Shown: positions 10,110 to 19,787 of the stretch, piece after piece
Layout: every line of letters begins with the position of its first letter
Numbering within the stretch: the stretch's first letter is position 1
Assembly (NCBI RefSeq): GCF_007859325.1
Contig: NZ_VOHK01000005.1
Span: 372,001 to 436,000, forward strand
Direction: 5' to 3'
Source of the DNA: Luteimonas marina
Lineage (GTDB): Bacteria; Pseudomonadota; Gammaproteobacteria; Xanthomonadales; Xanthomonadaceae
DNA: 64,000 nt
The notes under the pieces: generated by a model
What the model saw: the letters and a program-made list of their open reading frames with translations, nothing else
Told to the model about the DNA's origin: nothing
Database searches by the model: none
Made by a program: the position numbers and the translations under genes

Positions 10110-11066
10110 ATGCCTTCGACCCCCAGATTCGCCTACAAGGCCGATCGTCTGAAGCCGCTGCGGGCGTTTTGCCAGACCGCGCGGCTGGGATCGGTGTCGC
10201 GCGCGGCCGAGGCGCTGTACGTCAGCCAGCCGGCGATCACCCTGCAGCTGCAGGCGCTGGAGCGCGAGCTGGGGCAGAAACTGTTCGAGCGCAGCGGCCG
10301 GCGGCTGGTGCCGACCCGCGCCGGCGAGGCGCTGTACGAACTGGCGCGGCCGCTGGTCGACGGCATCGACACCCTGCCCACCGCCTTCCGCAACCAGCTC
10401 AAGGGCCTGGACGCGGGCGAGCTCAACATCGCCGCCAACAGCTCGACCATCCTCTACCTGCTGCCGCGGATCGTGGAGCGCTTCCGCGAGCGCCACGCCG
10501 ACGTGCGCCTGAGCCTGCACAACACCGTCAGCGCCGACGGCACCGACCTGCTGCGCACCGACGCCGTGGACCTGGTGGTCGGCTCGATGCACGACGTGCC
10601 GACCGACCTGGTCTACGAGCCGCTGCACCGCTTCGAACAGCAGCTGGTGCTGCCGCCCGGGCACCCGCTGGCCGACAAGGACGACCTGACCCTGGCCGAC
10701 ATCGGCCAACACGGCCTGATCCTGCCGCCCAAGCGCCAGATCACCTGGCGGCTGGTGGACCTGGTGTTCCAGCAGAACCGCGTGCCCTACACCGTGGCGC
10801 TGGAGGTCGGCGGCTGGGAGGTGATCAAGCAGTACGTGGCGATGGGCATGGGCATCAGCATCCTGTCCTCGATCTGCCTGACCGAGGCCGACCGCGGCCG
10901 CATCGTCACCCGCCCGCTGGACCGCTTCTTCCCTGCGCGCAGCTACGGCGTGGTGATGCGCAAGGGCAAGCTACCCTCGCCGCAGGCGCGCGCCTTCATG
11001 GACATGATCCACCCCGACCTGTTCCTGCGCCGCGATTACTACGAGGGCGGGCATTCGGAGCGCTGA
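10110..11066 (+). CDS. LysR-family regulator, likely of the glyoxylate genes
   Basis: The 318-residue protein has an N-terminal winged helix-turn-helix (about residues 15-74, SVSRAAEALYVSQPAITLQL) and a LysR-type periplasmic-binding-like effector domain (about 100-300), similar overall to CysB/CbbR-like regulators. It is transcribed divergently from aceB across a short AT-rich gap. That is the classic arrangement for a LysR protein controlling its neighbour and itself. The effector molecule is unknown. Confidence 0.88.
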   Translation: MPSTPRFAYKADRLKPLRAFCQTARLGSVSRAAEALYVSQPAITLQLQALERELGQKLFERSGRRLVPTRAGEALYELARPLVDGIDTLPTAFRNQLKGLDAGELNIAANSSTILYLLPRIVERFRERHADVRLSLHNTVSADGTDLLRTDAVDLVVGSMHDVPTDLVYEPLHRFEQQLVLPPGHPLADKDDLTLADIGQHGLILPPKRQITWRLVDLVFQQNRVPYTVALEVGGWEVIKQYVAMGMGISILSSICLTEADRGRIVTRPLDRFFPARSYGVVMRKGKLPSPQARAFMDMIHPDLFLRRDYYEGGHSER

Positions 11067-11112
11067 GGTTGCGCCCGATCGCGCCTGTCGGTCGGATGAC
11101 GGGATCGATCTT

Positions 11113-12498
11113 TCAGCGTTGCGCGGGCTCCGGCGTCGATATCGCGTGGGCAGGGGCATCCATCATCCGGGCGTGCTCCATCTCCTGTAGTCGTGTTTGC
11201 GCCTGCTGCAGCCAGGCCTGTCCGGCTTCGCCGTTCAGGTAGTCGCGGGCCGTCGCGTCGATGGTCGCCGCGTTGCCCTGCTTCGCCTGCTCCAGCAGGC
11301 GCTGGACGACGTCGCCGTGCCCGGAGATCGCGGGCTCTGCGGCCTGCCTCGCGCCCGGCACCGGGCCCATCTCCACCTGTCGCCACGCCAGCCCGGCCGC
11401 CATCGCCTCGTTGCGCGGAACCGCGTCGCGACAGTCGATCCGGCACAGGGCCGGCGGAGCCAGTTCCTCCTGGTGGACGCGCGCGCCGTGGCGATCGAAC
11501 TCCGAGGTGCGATAGAAGAACTGGTGCTGCTCGGAGCGGTGGATCACGTTGCGCGCCGGATCCGACGGCACCTCGCGCTTGACGAGGAACGGCCGGTCAC
11601 CAAGCGCGTTGAGGTAGTCGATCATCAGGTTGCCGCTGCGGACGGACAGGCCGTCGAGCCGGTAGCTGCCGCCGATGTCGCTGTGCGCGCCGGCGACGGT
11701 CACATTGAGGAAGCGGCCGTCCTCGGTGATGCCGGAATCCGTGATCCGCGTGCCCTGGAACAGGTTGCGGCGCTCGTCGTCGGCCGTGATCTGGAAACCC
11801 GACACCACCGACGCGGCGGGACGCCGGTCGTGGTCGCGCGGCACGCCCGTGCCGACCGGATCGAACAGGCCGACCGCCTGCACCACGCTGCCCGGCTCGC
11901 GCAGCGGCGGTCCGGCGTAGGTCACGCGCTCGATCAGGCCGTCGCGGCCGCGGACCACCTCCACGCCTTCAGGGTTCAGGATGCCGCGCTCCTCGACCAG
12001 ACGGGTGAAGCCCGCCGCCTGTTCGGCGCCGCGGCTGAAGCCGATGGCGGCGATGCGGATGTCGGCGTCCGGGTTCCTGTCGATCCAGTCCTTTGCCTGG
12101 GTCACGAACTGGAGATACATCTCCTCCAGGCGCGCTTCGTACGTTCGTCCCGAAATCAGATCCCGCGTGCCACCCAGTCCACCCTGGGTCCCGACGCCCT
12201 CGACATAGCCGGCATGGATCGCCGAGTCGCCCCGGAACCGGATTTCCCGTTTCGCGTGCTCCACGGCCTGGTCGTAGATCTCCGCAACGTTGGTCCGGTT
12301 CTCCGCTGCATCCTTCAGCCGGCTGTTGCCCGTGCCGTCGAAGGCTGCCAAGAACAATCGCTCGTTGGGTTGCGCCGCATCCACCAGTGCGGGCGCCTTG
12401 AACATGGCCAGTTCGCGACTGGCGCGGTCATAGCTCGCCAGATCTTCTTCCGTGGCCGGGTATGTCGCCACGCCGTCGGGATGCCTTTCCCCTCCCAT
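11113..12498 (-). CDS. DUF2235 (Tle1-like) phospholipase, candidate antibacterial effector
   Basis: The 461-residue protein belongs to the alpha/beta-hydrolase group DUF2235, which includes type VI lipase effectors of the Tle1 family. Visible landmarks are the N-terminal LAAFDGTGN, the nucleophile elbow GFSRGAEQ (Ser155), Asp213 in GLFDPVGTG and His272 in AGAHSDIGGSY. There is no signal peptide. I chose the ATG at 12498 because GGAGG lies 6 bases ahead; the TTG two codons upstream overlaps that site. A lipoprotein gene precedes it by 24 bases in the same unit, the typical effector/immunity arrangement. No VgrG, PAAR or XVIPCD export tag is visible. Confidence 0.8.
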   Translation of the reverse strand: MGGERHPDGVATYPATEEDLASYDRASRELAMFKAPALVDAAQPNERLFLAAFDGTGNSRLKDAAENRTNVAEIYDQAVEHAKREIRFRGDSAIHAGYVEGVGTQGGLGGTRDLISGRTYEARLEEMYLQFVTQAKDWIDRNPDADIRIAAIGFSRGAEQAAGFTRLVEERGILNPEGVEVVRGRDGLIERVTYAGPPLREPGSVVQAVGLFDPVGTGVPRDHDRRPAASVVSGFQITADDERRNLFQGTRITDSGITEDGRFLNVTVAGAHSDIGGSYRLDGLSVRSGNLMIDYLNALGDRPFLVKREVPSDPARNVIHRSEQHQFFYRTSEFDRHGARVHQEELAPPALCRIDCRDAVPRNEAMAAGLAWRQVEMGPVPGARQAAEPAISGHGDVVQRLLEQAKQGNAATIDATARDYLNGEAGQAWLQQAQTRLQEMEHARMMDAPAHAISTPEPAQR

Positions 12499-12522
12499 CT
12501 TCAACCTCCATGTCGATCCGGA

Positions 12523-13155
12523 TCAGTAGGTCCGACTCCAGGCAAGGACCAAGTCCCTGCGAAAATCACTGTGTGGATTCCCCGGCGTCCTCAGGGATTT
12601 CGTCGGGATTCGCGCCCGCATGTGGACATTGATGGTTCGATCGTCCACTTCCAGCAGGATGTCCGGATTGAGGATCGACACGCCCTCGGCGACATCCTCG
12701 CGGGGGACTTCGTGCAGGATCAGCTGGTCGCGGAAGATCGCGGCGATGTCGACTTCCACCTCGTGCGCCGAGCCATCCTTCGAACGCCAGCGCACGCGCG
12801 CCGGCGCCGGGAAGTTCATGACCCCGATGTAGCCGGACGGCATGTTCCCACGGCTGTCCGGGTGAACATCCTCCACGGCGGGCTGCAGCACGTCGTCCGG
12901 TTCCGACAGGTGCCGGAAACCGTTGTAGTCCACGACGCAGCCGTAGGTCGAATGGCTGAAAGCGCCAAAGTTGTGCTGCACGAACTTCAGCGGCCAGTCG
13001 GCGACCGTATTGTCCGGCCGTGCGGCCCCTTGCGATGCCACGTCCTGTGTCGTCATTGCCATGCCCTGGCATCCGGTTGTCGCCAATGATGCGGCCATCA
13101 CGGCCGCCATGATCGGACGCAGCGGCGTGCGTCCTGCGCCTGGTGTCCCGTCCAT
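12523..13155 (-). CDS. DUF3304-like lipoprotein, candidate immunity protein
   Basis: The 210-residue protein has a lipoprotein signal ending LATTGC and a mature domain with HNFGAFSHSTYGC, NFPAPARVRWRS and PREDVAEG. I recall these features from DUF3304 proteins found next to DUF2235 lipases. A strong ribosome site (GGAGG) precedes the ATG. It is the first gene of a two-gene unit with the Tle1-like phospholipase. By analogy with Tli proteins it would bind the enzyme in the periplasm. The family assignment is from memory, so confidence in the name is moderate. Confidence 0.72.
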   Translation of the reverse strand: MDGTPGAGRTPLRPIMAAVMAASLATTGCQGMAMTTQDVASQGAARPDNTVADWPLKFVQHNFGAFSHSTYGCVVDYNGFRHLSEPDDVLQPAVEDVHPDSRGNMPSGYIGVMNFPAPARVRWRSKDGSAHEVEVDIAAIFRDQLILHEVPREDVAEGVSILNPDILLEVDDRTINVHMRARIPTKSLRTPGNPHSDFRRDLVLAWSRTY

Positions 13156-13324
13156 GCAAACCTCCGTGTCCGCGCCGGAACCGCGGGCGGGTTCCAGATC
13201 CGGACCTTAGCGTTCCGGGCGGGCGGATTCAAACCGGACAGGTGGCATTCGGAAATGCTTCCGCGGCGAATCCGCGACGCATGCCACGCTTTGGGGATGG
13301 CGTTTTCCCGGCAACGGGACCGCC

Positions 13325-13927
13325 TCAAACCGTCCCGCGATTCCTCCCCATCCACGGCCGGTACCACTCGCGCAGCGCCGCGATGTCCGCGGCCATGTCG
13401 CCGCTGGTGGTGAACAGGGGTCCGACGCCGATGCGCTTCTCCGGATAGTGGAAGTACGCCGGCAGGATCGGCACCTGCGCCTCGTGCGCGATCTTCCAGA
13501 AGCCGCTCTTCCACTTCTCGACCCGCTTGCGCGTGCCCTCGGGCGTGAGCGCGTACCAGATGCGCTCGCTGCCGCGGATCATGTCGACCGCCTGCCCGAC
13601 CGTGCCCTGCGGCGAGCTGCGGTCGATCGGGATCACGCCGAGCCTGCGCAGCAGCGGGCCGAGCGGCCACCAGAACAGCTGCGCCTTGCCCAGCACCCTC
13701 GCCTCGAAGCCGAGCGCGAGCTTGGCGGCGAAGCCCCAGATGCCGTCCCAGTTCGACGAATGCGGCGCCACGATCAGCACCAGCTTCGACACGTCCGGCA
13801 GCGGCCCGACCACGCGCCAGCCACCGAGCCGCAGCACGCTGCGGCCGATCCAGCGGGTGAACGCATTGGGCTTCACGCGCGGCGCGCTGGGCGGCAGCGG
13901 CGGCACCACCTCGTTGCTTGCGGTCAT
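13325..13927 (-). CDS. lysophospholipid/1-acylglycerol-phosphate acyltransferase family protein
   Basis: The 200-residue protein carries the acyltransferase HX4D motif (H56-SSNW-D61) and a PEGTR block (LTPEGTRKRVEKWKSGFWKI). These are typical of PlsC-like enzymes that transfer acyl chains to lysophospholipids or similar acceptors at the inner membrane. It is shorter than PlsC and matches the compact 'glycerol acyltransferase' group of Xanthomonads; the acceptor is unknown. The start at 13927 was taken because residues upstream of it are arginine/serine-rich out-of-frame sequence. Confidence 0.82.
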   Translation of the reverse strand: MTASNEVVPPLPPSAPRVKPNAFTRWIGRSVLRLGGWRVVGPLPDVSKLVLIVAPHSSNWDGIWGFAAKLALGFEARVLGKAQLFWWPLGPLLRRLGVIPIDRSSPQGTVGQAVDMIRGSERIWYALTPEGTRKRVEKWKSGFWKIAHEAQVPILPAYFHYPEKRIGVGPLFTTSGDMAADIAALREWYRPWMGRNRGTV

Positions 13928-13961
13928 GCGCCTCCCACGCCGTGGCCGTCCCGATCCGGTT

Positions 13962-14366
13962 TCAGTCCCATTCGCGCCGGGTGCGCGACTGCTTGATCGT
14001 ACTACGCTGGCGCTTCTCGCCCAGGCGTCGCTCCTTCGCGCCACGCGACGGCTTGGTGGCGATCCGCTGCTTCGGCGCGTGCAGGCCGCTTTCGATGAAC
14101 GCCTGCAGCCGTTCGCGCGCATCCTCGCGGTTGCGCTCCTGGGTGCGGAAGCGCTGCGCCTGGATCACCAGCACGCCGTCGGCAGTCACGCGCCGGTCGC
14201 GCCTGGCCAGCAGGCGCGCGCGCACCGGTTCGGGCAGCGAGGGCGAACCCGCCACGTCGAAGCGCAGCTCGACCGCGGTCGCGACCTTGTTGACGTTCTG
14301 CCCGCCGGCGCCGCTGGCGCGGACGAAGCGTTCGACCAGTTCGTCCTCGGGGATCGCGATGCTCAT
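13962..14366 (-). CDS. arfB: alternative ribosome-rescue factor / peptidyl-tRNA hydrolase ArfB
   Basis: The 134-residue protein has the release-factor GGQ motif at residues 21-23 (ASGAGGQNVNK) and a long basic C-terminal tail (KPSRGAKERRLGEKRQRSTIK). This is the hallmark of ArfB (YaeJ), which hydrolyses peptidyl-tRNA on stalled ribosomes. The ATG overlaps the stop of the pseudouridine synthase gene by four bases (ATGA), indicating translational coupling. Confidence 0.93.
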   Translation of the reverse strand: MSIAIPEDELVERFVRASGAGGQNVNKVATAVELRFDVAGSPSLPEPVRARLLARRDRRVTADGVLVIQAQRFRTQERNREDARERLQAFIESGLHAPKQRIATKPSRGAKERRLGEKRQRSTIKQSRTRREWD

Positions 14367-15061
14367 GCCGGCGATTGTAGGGCCGGGCCGAACAGCGCCA
14401 GCGCCTTCGAGAATTCCGCGTCCGGCGGCGCCTCCACCACCAGGCGCTCGCCGGTGTGCGGATGCACGAACGCCAGCCGCTGCGCGTGCAGCAGCATGCG
14501 GTGGATGCCGAGCATGCGGAAATGGCGGTTGTGGCGACCGTCGCCGTGGCTGGTGTCGCCGATCAGGTGGTGCGAGGCGTGCTTGAGGTGGCGGCGGATC
14601 TGGCGGAAGCGGCCGGTCTCGGGCATTGCGCGCAGCAGCGCGTAGCGCGAGGTGGGGAAGCCCGTCGAGGGCAGATCCAGCTCGCAGGTGGCCAGCCGTT
14701 CGAAATGCGTCAGTGCCGGCTTCTTCAATGGCTTGCCGGGGCCGCCGTCGAGCGGATGGTCGATCGTGAAGCGTTCGTCCGGCCAGCCGCGGCAGACGGC
14801 GAAGTAATGCTTTTCGACCTCGCCCGACATCAGCGTCTTGCCGAGCGCGGACGCGGTGTCGCGATCGAAGGCCAGCAGCAGGCATCCGCTGGTGGCACGG
14901 TCGAGGCGATGCACGAGGAAGACCGGGCGGCCGAACTGTTCGCGCAGGCGGTCGGCGAGGAAGTCGTCCTCGCCGCGCGCGAGCGCGCTGTCGTGCACCA
15001 TCAGGCCGGCGGGCTTGTCGACGACGGCGAGCCATGCATCCACGTGCAGTATCTGGATCAT
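14363..15061 (-). CDS. truC: tRNA pseudouridine synthase C-like (RluA family)
   Basis: The 232-residue protein has the RluA-family motif HRLDRATSG with catalytic Asp54 and an N-terminus (MIQILHVDAWLAVVDKPAG) like TruC, which isomerises U65 in tRNAs. Assignment to TruC rather than another RluA member rests on length and the N-terminal and GRFRQIRRHLKH blocks. An in-frame ATG at 15121 lies inside a dispersed repeat and is unlikely to be used. It is coupled to arfB downstream. Confidence 0.85.
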   Translation of the reverse strand: MIQILHVDAWLAVVDKPAGLMVHDSALARGEDDFLADRLREQFGRPVFLVHRLDRATSGCLLLAFDRDTASALGKTLMSGEVEKHYFAVCRGWPDERFTIDHPLDGGPGKPLKKPALTHFERLATCELDLPSTGFPTSRYALLRAMPETGRFRQIRRHLKHASHHLIGDTSHGDGRHNRHFRMLGIHRMLLHAQRLAFVHPHTGERLVVEAPPDAEFSKALALFGPALQSPA

Positions 15062-15115
15062 CCGTGTCGACAGATCCTGTTCTCCGGCAGAGCGCTGTTT
15101 GATGTTGTTATGAGA

Positions 15116-15191
15116 TGTCATCCCGAGCGCAGCGAAGGATCTTCTGTCCGCGCGCGGGGAAAGCAGATCCCTCTCTGCGTTCGGGATGACA
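15116..15191. repeat. dispersed inverted repeat, TGTCATNCCGA family, copy 1
   Basis: TGTCATCCCGAGCGCAG is mirrored by CTGCGTTCGGGATGACA. Relatives lie at 56808 and 61300. The element sits between the truC and sialidase-like genes. Confidence 0.85.
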
Positions 15192-15214
15192 TGGCTCGGG
15201 GCTGCAGGCGCCGA

Positions 15215-16528
15215 TCAGTCCCCGCGCACGACGCGCACGCCCTTGAGGTTGGGCACGCCGTTGGCGACGTCGGTCCAGGCGACGAAGGCCACGCCGTCCA
15301 CCACCGCGAGCTGCGGGAAGCCGGTGCCGCGGCCTTCGCCGCCCACCTTCGCCACTTCGATGCGCTCGTATTCGGTGGACAGGTCGTGGCTGCGCCGCGA
15401 CAGCCACAGCGACTGGCGCCCGCCTTCCTCGCGCAGCCACAGCGCCCAGGCCTGCTGCGCGTCGAGCGCGAGCGCGATGCGCCCCAGCACCGCCGCGCCG
15501 CTGTCGAGCGACACCGGCGCGGCGAAGCCGTCGCCGGCGTCGCTGCTGGCGGCAAGCCGCACTTCCGGCACGCCCGTCGCCTCGGTGTACCAGCCGGCCA
15601 CGACTGCCTCGCCCAGCGCGGCGACGTCGGGACCGTTGACCGGGCAGGCCGGCATGATCCAGCCATCGGCGTGCACCGGCTTCGGCGCGCTCCACGCGCT
15701 GCCGTCGAAGCGCGTGGCGAGGATGTCGCGCACCTCGTCGTCGCTGCGGCCGCGGTAGACCAGCAGCGGGCCCTTCGCCGTCACCGCGACCGCGGTCTGG
15801 CAGCAGTCGCAGACGCGTGCGTCGATCTCGGCCTCGACGCTGCGCTGCAGGTCGGCGTCGAACAGCGCGGCGCGCAGCGTCATCGCGCCCGCGCCGCCGG
15901 CATGTCCTGCGTGGCCGTCGTGCCCGCCACCGCCGGTGTTGCGCCCGTCCAGCCAGGCGACGCCCAGCGTGCCCTCGCCCTGCGCCCACATCGACACGAA
16001 GCCGTGCTCGGTGCGGGTGCCGTCGTCGTGCGGCATCACCGGCGCCGCCCAGTTCGCGCCGCCGTCGCGCGAGCGCGTCAGCACCACGTCGTAGGCATAG
16101 GGCGCCTCGCCGCTCTTCTGCAGCCAGTGCGCCCACAGCGCGCCGTCGGGCGTGGCCGCCATGTGCGGCACGTCGGCCCAGTTGACGAACATGCTGTTGC
16201 CGACCGCGATGGTGGTCATCGCGTGCATCCAGCGACCCCACGCCGGTTCGTAGCTGCTGAACTGATAGATGTGGCGGCGGCCCTTCTGCGAGTTGATCCA
16301 GCCCAGCAGCAGCTTGCCGTCGGGCGTGACGGCGAGGCTGGGCGAGGCCGATCCCGGCAGGGTGCTGGGCAGCGCCCAGGCCTCGATGCGGCTGGGGGCG
16401 GACACGTCGGCGGTGGTGGCAGGCGCGGATGCGGCGTCGCCGTCGCTGCCGTCGCAGCCGGCCAGCGCCAGTGCGGCGGCCAGCAACGGGACCTGGAATG
16501 CCTGTCGGATCATCGGTTGGTTGTGCAT
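15215..16528 (-). CDS. sialidase-fold (BNR-type) lipoprotein
   Basis: The 437-residue protein has a lipobox (LALAGC) and repeated Asp-box-like strands (SPSLAVTPDGKLLLGW, SRDGGANW, SSDAGDGFAAP) of a six-bladed sialidase-type propeller. The usual sialidase Arg triad is not evident, so enzyme activity is doubtful. A CDCCQT motif and a His/Gly-rich stretch (GGGGHDGHAGHAGGAG) suggest metal binding. The start at 16528 has a GGGAGG ribosome site. It stands alone between two repeats. Confidence 0.75.
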   Translation of the reverse strand: MHNQPMIRQAFQVPLLAAALALAGCDGSDGDAASAPATTADVSAPSRIEAWALPSTLPGSASPSLAVTPDGKLLLGWINSQKGRRHIYQFSSYEPAWGRWMHAMTTIAVGNSMFVNWADVPHMAATPDGALWAHWLQKSGEAPYAYDVVLTRSRDGGANWAAPVMPHDDGTRTEHGFVSMWAQGEGTLGVAWLDGRNTGGGGHDGHAGHAGGAGAMTLRAALFDADLQRSVEAEIDARVCDCCQTAVAVTAKGPLLVYRGRSDDEVRDILATRFDGSAWSAPKPVHADGWIMPACPVNGPDVAALGEAVVAGWYTEATGVPEVRLAASSDAGDGFAAPVSLDSGAAVLGRIALALDAQQAWALWLREEGGRQSLWLSRRSHDLSTEYERIEVAKVGGEGRGTGFPQLAVVDGVAFVAWTDVANGVPNLKGVRVVRGD

Positions 16529-16603
16529 GAAGGTTGCCTCCCGTTCCGCCATTGTCCCGCTTCAGCGCCGTGTCCGCCGCGGCTCCTGTCGCGGCTGCCT
16601 TCC

Positions 16604-16668
16604 CGTCCCAGTCCCTTTCCGTCCCAGTCCTTTTCCGTTCCAGTCCTTTTCCGTTCCAGCCCCCTTTC
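16604..16668. repeat. four tandem 16-bp repeats
   Basis: The unit CGTYCCAGTCCYTTTC is repeated four times (the last unit is 17 bases) and runs straight into the dispersed repeat at 16669. Confidence 0.85.
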
Positions 16669-16761
16669 CGTCATCCCGGCGAAAGCCGGGATCCATTTGG
16701 CTGTTACTGTCCACGCCGAACGGCAGGATCAAAATGGATCCCGGCTTTCGCCGGGATGACG
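16669..16761. repeat. dispersed inverted repeat, GTCATCCC family, copy 2
   Basis: CGTCATCCCGGCGAAAGCCG and its complement flank a 50-base centre. An extra half-arm (TTCGCCGGAATGACGG) follows at about 16771-16787, as if a third arm had been added. Confidence 0.87.
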
Positions 16762-16917
16762 ACCCTGGCGTTCGCCGGAATGACGGCAAGGGCGCCGGAA
16801 TGGCGCCGACGATGTTTGCCGGGAGCCTACGACACCGCAACGGCGACGCCGTTCACCGCGATGTCCCGCACTAGCGTAGCCTGTCCGCCAACCACAGGCA
16901 TCCGTACCGCATTGCGC

Positions 16918-17295
16918 ATGTTCACCACCGTCGCCAGCTATCTCGATCCGGTCGAAGCGCAGATCGCGCGCGGCCTGCTCGTGGCCGAGGGCATCGACGC
17001 CCACATCGGCGACGAACACCTGGCCATCGCCAACTGGGAATGGCGACTGGCGATCGGCGGCACCCGCGTGCGCGTGGCCGACGCCGACGCGGTGCGCGCA
17101 CGCGCCATCCTGCAGGCGATGGAGGCCGGCGAGTACGCGATCGACGACGAGGCCGCGCCCGCCGATGCGCAGCTGCGCGCGCCCGATCGCGAGTCGGCCT
17201 CCAGCCGGCTGGCGTGGCTGGCGCTGATCCTGCTGAACATCCCGCTGCCGTGGCGGCGGCGCAATGCGGGCCCTGCGGTGGTGCGCGACGCCTGA
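16918..17295 (+). CDS. DUF2007-type small protein with C-terminal hydrophobic segment
   Basis: The 125-residue protein starts [30 protein letters not shown], typical of DUF2007 (putative signal-transducing proteins that often resemble a PII-like fold). A hydrophobic stretch near the C-terminus ([15 protein letters not shown]) may anchor it in the membrane. Function is unknown. It lies 122 bases upstream of tex, and a CTGACCCCGGTTTT motif occupies the gap. Confidence 0.75.
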   Translation: MFTTVASYLDPVEAQIARGLLVAEGIDAHIGDEHLAIANWEWRLAIGGTRVRVADADAVRARAILQAMEAGEYAIDDEAAPADAQLRAPDRESASSRLAWLALILLNIPLPWRRRNAGPAVVRDA

Positions 17296-17417
17296 GCGTC
17301 GGGGGCAGCATCGGCCCTGACCCCGGTTTTGCCGCGCCTGTCAACGGGTTCCGGCACGCGCCCGCGGTTGCCACAATCGCGCTTCCGCGGCGCGACGCCG
17401 CACGCAGCACGGACGAC

Positions 17418-19769
17418 ATGCCCGAGATTTCCACGGCGCTCGCGCGCAAGATTTCGCAGACCATCGCCGACGAGATCGGCGCCAGGCCCGAGCAGGCCAC
17501 CGCCGCCATCGCCCTGCTCGACGAGGGCGCGACCGTGCCCTTCATCGCGCGCTACCGCAAGGAAGTCACCGGCGGCCTCGACGACACCCAGCTGCGCACG
17601 CTGGAAACGCGCCTGACCTACCTGCGCGAACTGGAGGACCGCCGCGCCGCGATCCTGTCGAGCATCGACGAGCAGGGCAAGCTCAGCGACGCACTGCGCG
17701 CCGACATCGAGGCCGCCGACAGCAAGGCGCGGCTCGAAGACCTGTACCTGCCCTACAAGCAGAAACGCCGCACCCGCGCGCAGATCGCGCGCGAGGCCGG
17801 GCTGGAGCCGCTGGCCGACGGCCTGATCGAGGACCCGACGCGCGCGCCCGAGGATTTCGCCGCGCAATTCGTGGATGCGGACAAGGGCGTCGCCGATGCC
17901 AAGGCCGCGCTCGAAGGCGCGCGCGCGATCCTGATCGAACGCTGGGGCGAGGACGCCGCGCTGATCGGCGAACTGCGCCAGTGGCTCGACGCCAACGGCG
18001 TGATCCGCGCGAAGGTGGCCGAAGGCAAGGAGGCCGCCGGCGAGAAATTCCGCGACTACTTCGACCACGCCGAACCGCTGGCGAAAATTCCCTCGCATCG
18101 GCTGCTGGCACTCTTCCGCGGCCGCCGCGAGGAATTCCTCAGCCTCGACCTCGAACCCGGCGCCGATCCCGACGCCGGCCACCTGTATGCCGAAGGCCGC
18201 GTCGCGCGGCATGCGGGCATCAGCGACCAGGGCCGCGCCGCCGACGCCTGGCTGCGCGGCGCCTGCCGCCTGGCGTGGAAGGCCAAGCTGCACCTGCACC
18301 TGCTGATCGACCTGTTCGCGCAGGCGCGCGAGAAGGCCGAGGCCGAGGCCATCGCCGTGTTCGGCGACAACCTCAAGGACCTGCTGCTGGCCGCGCCGGC
18401 CGGCCCGAAGGCGGTGCTGGGGCTCGATCCCGGCCTGCGCACCGGGGTCAAGGTTGCGGTGGTCGACGCCACCGGCAAGCTGGTCGCCACCGACACGATC
18501 TACCCGCACGAACCGCGCAAGCAGTGGGACGCTTCGCTCGCGACGCTGAAGAAGCTGTGCAGCGCGCACGGTGTGGACCTGGTCGCGATCGGCAACGGCA
18601 CCGCCTCGCGCGAGACCGACCGGCTCGCCGGCGATCTGCTCAAGCTCGTACCCGAATTGAAGATGCAGAAGATCGTGGTCAGCGAGGCGGGCGCATCGGT
18701 GTATTCGGCATCGGAGCTGGCGGCGAAGGAGTTCCCGAACCTCGATGTTTCGCTGCGCGGCGCGGTGTCGATCGCGCGCCGGCTGCAGGACCCGCTGGCC
18801 GAACTGGTGAAGATCGAACCCAAGGCGATCGGTGTGGGCCAGTACCAGCACGACGTCGATCAGTACCGCCTCGCGCGCGCGCTCGACGCGCGCGTGGAGG
18901 ACTGCGTGAACGCGGTCGGCGTGCACGTCAACACCGCCTCGGGCGCGCTGCTGGCGCGCGTGTCGGGACTGTCGTCGACGGTCGCGGAGAACATCGTCAT
19001 GCACCGCGACGCCAACGGCCCGTTCAAGCGCCGCAAGGACCTGCTCAAGGTGCCGCGCCTGGGCGAGAAGACCTTCGAGCAGTGCGCCGGCTTCCTGCGC
19101 ATCGCCGACGGCGACGAACCACTCGACGCCTCGGCCGTGCACCCCGAGGCCTATCCGGTGGTCGAGCGCATCGTCGCCGCGACCGGCAGGCCAATCCAGG
19201 CGCTGGTCGGCGACGGCGGTTTCGTGCGCACGCTCAGGGCGCGCGACTACGTCGACGAACGCTTCGGCGAACCCACCGTGCGCGACATCCTCGCCGAGCT
19301 GGAAAAGCCCGGCCGCGACCCGCGCCCCGAGTTCAAGGCGGCGAAGTTCGCCGAGGGCGTCGAGGACATCAGGGACCTGCGCGAAGGCATGATCCTGGAA
19401 GGCGTGGTCAGCAACGTCGCGGCGTTTGGCGCCTTCGTCGACATCGGCGTGCACCAGGACGGGCTGGTGCACATCTCCGCGCTGGCCGACAGGTTCGTGA
19501 AGGATCCGCGCGAGGTGGTGAAGGCCGGCGACATCGTCAAGGTGAAGGTGCTGGAGGTCGACGTCGCGCGCAAGCGCATCGCGCTCACGCGTCGCCTGGA
19601 CGACGCACCGGCGCCGCGCGAGGCGCGGCAGGACGCACGCCGCGATGCCGGCGCGCGTGATCCGCGCAGCCGCTCCGGCAACGGCCCGCGCGGTGGCGCG
19701 CCGAAGCCCTCCGCAGCGCCGGCCAACAACGCCCTGGCCGAGGCGTTCGCCCGCGCGAAGCGCGGCTGA
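17418..19769 (+). CDS. tex: Tex-family RNA-binding transcription accessory protein
   Basis: The 783-residue protein has the full Tex layout: N-terminal helical region ([22 protein letters not shown]), central YqgF-like nuclease fold ([17 protein letters not shown]), helix-hairpin-helix region, and a C-terminal S1 domain ([20 protein letters not shown]...DGLVHIS). A low-complexity Arg/Gly/Ala tail follows. Tex binds RNA and acts with RNA polymerase; the precise role is unsettled. Length and motifs are normal. Confidence 0.96.
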   Translation: MPEISTALARKISQTIADEIGARPEQATAAIALLDEGATVPFIARYRKEVTGGLDDTQLRTLETRLTYLRELEDRRAAILSSIDEQGKLSDALRADIEAADSKARLEDLYLPYKQKRRTRAQIAREAGLEPLADGLIEDPTRAPEDFAAQFVDADKGVADAKAALEGARAILIERWGEDAALIGELRQWLDANGVIRAKVAEGKEAAGEKFRDYFDHAEPLAKIPSHRLLALFRGRREEFLSLDLEPGADPDAGHLYAEGRVARHAGISDQGRAADAWLRGACRLAWKAKLHLHLLIDLFAQAREKAEAEAIAVFGDNLKDLLLAAPAGPKAVLGLDPGLRTGVKVAVVDATGKLVATDTIYPHEPRKQWDASLATLKKLCSAHGVDLVAIGNGTASRETDRLAGDLLKLVPELKMQKIVVSEAGASVYSASELAAKEFPNLDVSLRGAVSIARRLQDPLAELVKIEPKAIGVGQYQHDVDQYRLARALDARVEDCVNAVGVHVNTASGALLARVSGLSSTVAENIVMHRDANGPFKRRKDLLKVPRLGEKTFEQCAGFLRIADGDEPLDASAVHPEAYPVVERIVAATGRPIQALVGDGGFVRTLRARDYVDERFGEPTVRDILAELEKPGRDPRPEFKAAKFAEGVEDIRDLREGMILEGVVSNVAAFGAFVDIGVHQDGLVHISALADRFVKDPREVVKAGDIVKVKVLEVDVARKRIALTRRLDDAPAPREARQDARRDAGARDPRSRSGNGPRGGAPKPSAAPANNALAEAFARAKRG

Positions 19770-19787
19770 GCCGTGGAAACATCTCTC

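Noticed and set aside
15062-15121. Longer N-terminus for the TruC-like protein starting at 15121
   Set aside because: The extra codons fall partly in a dispersed repeat and do not resemble family members; MIQILHVD at 15061 aligns with the usual start.
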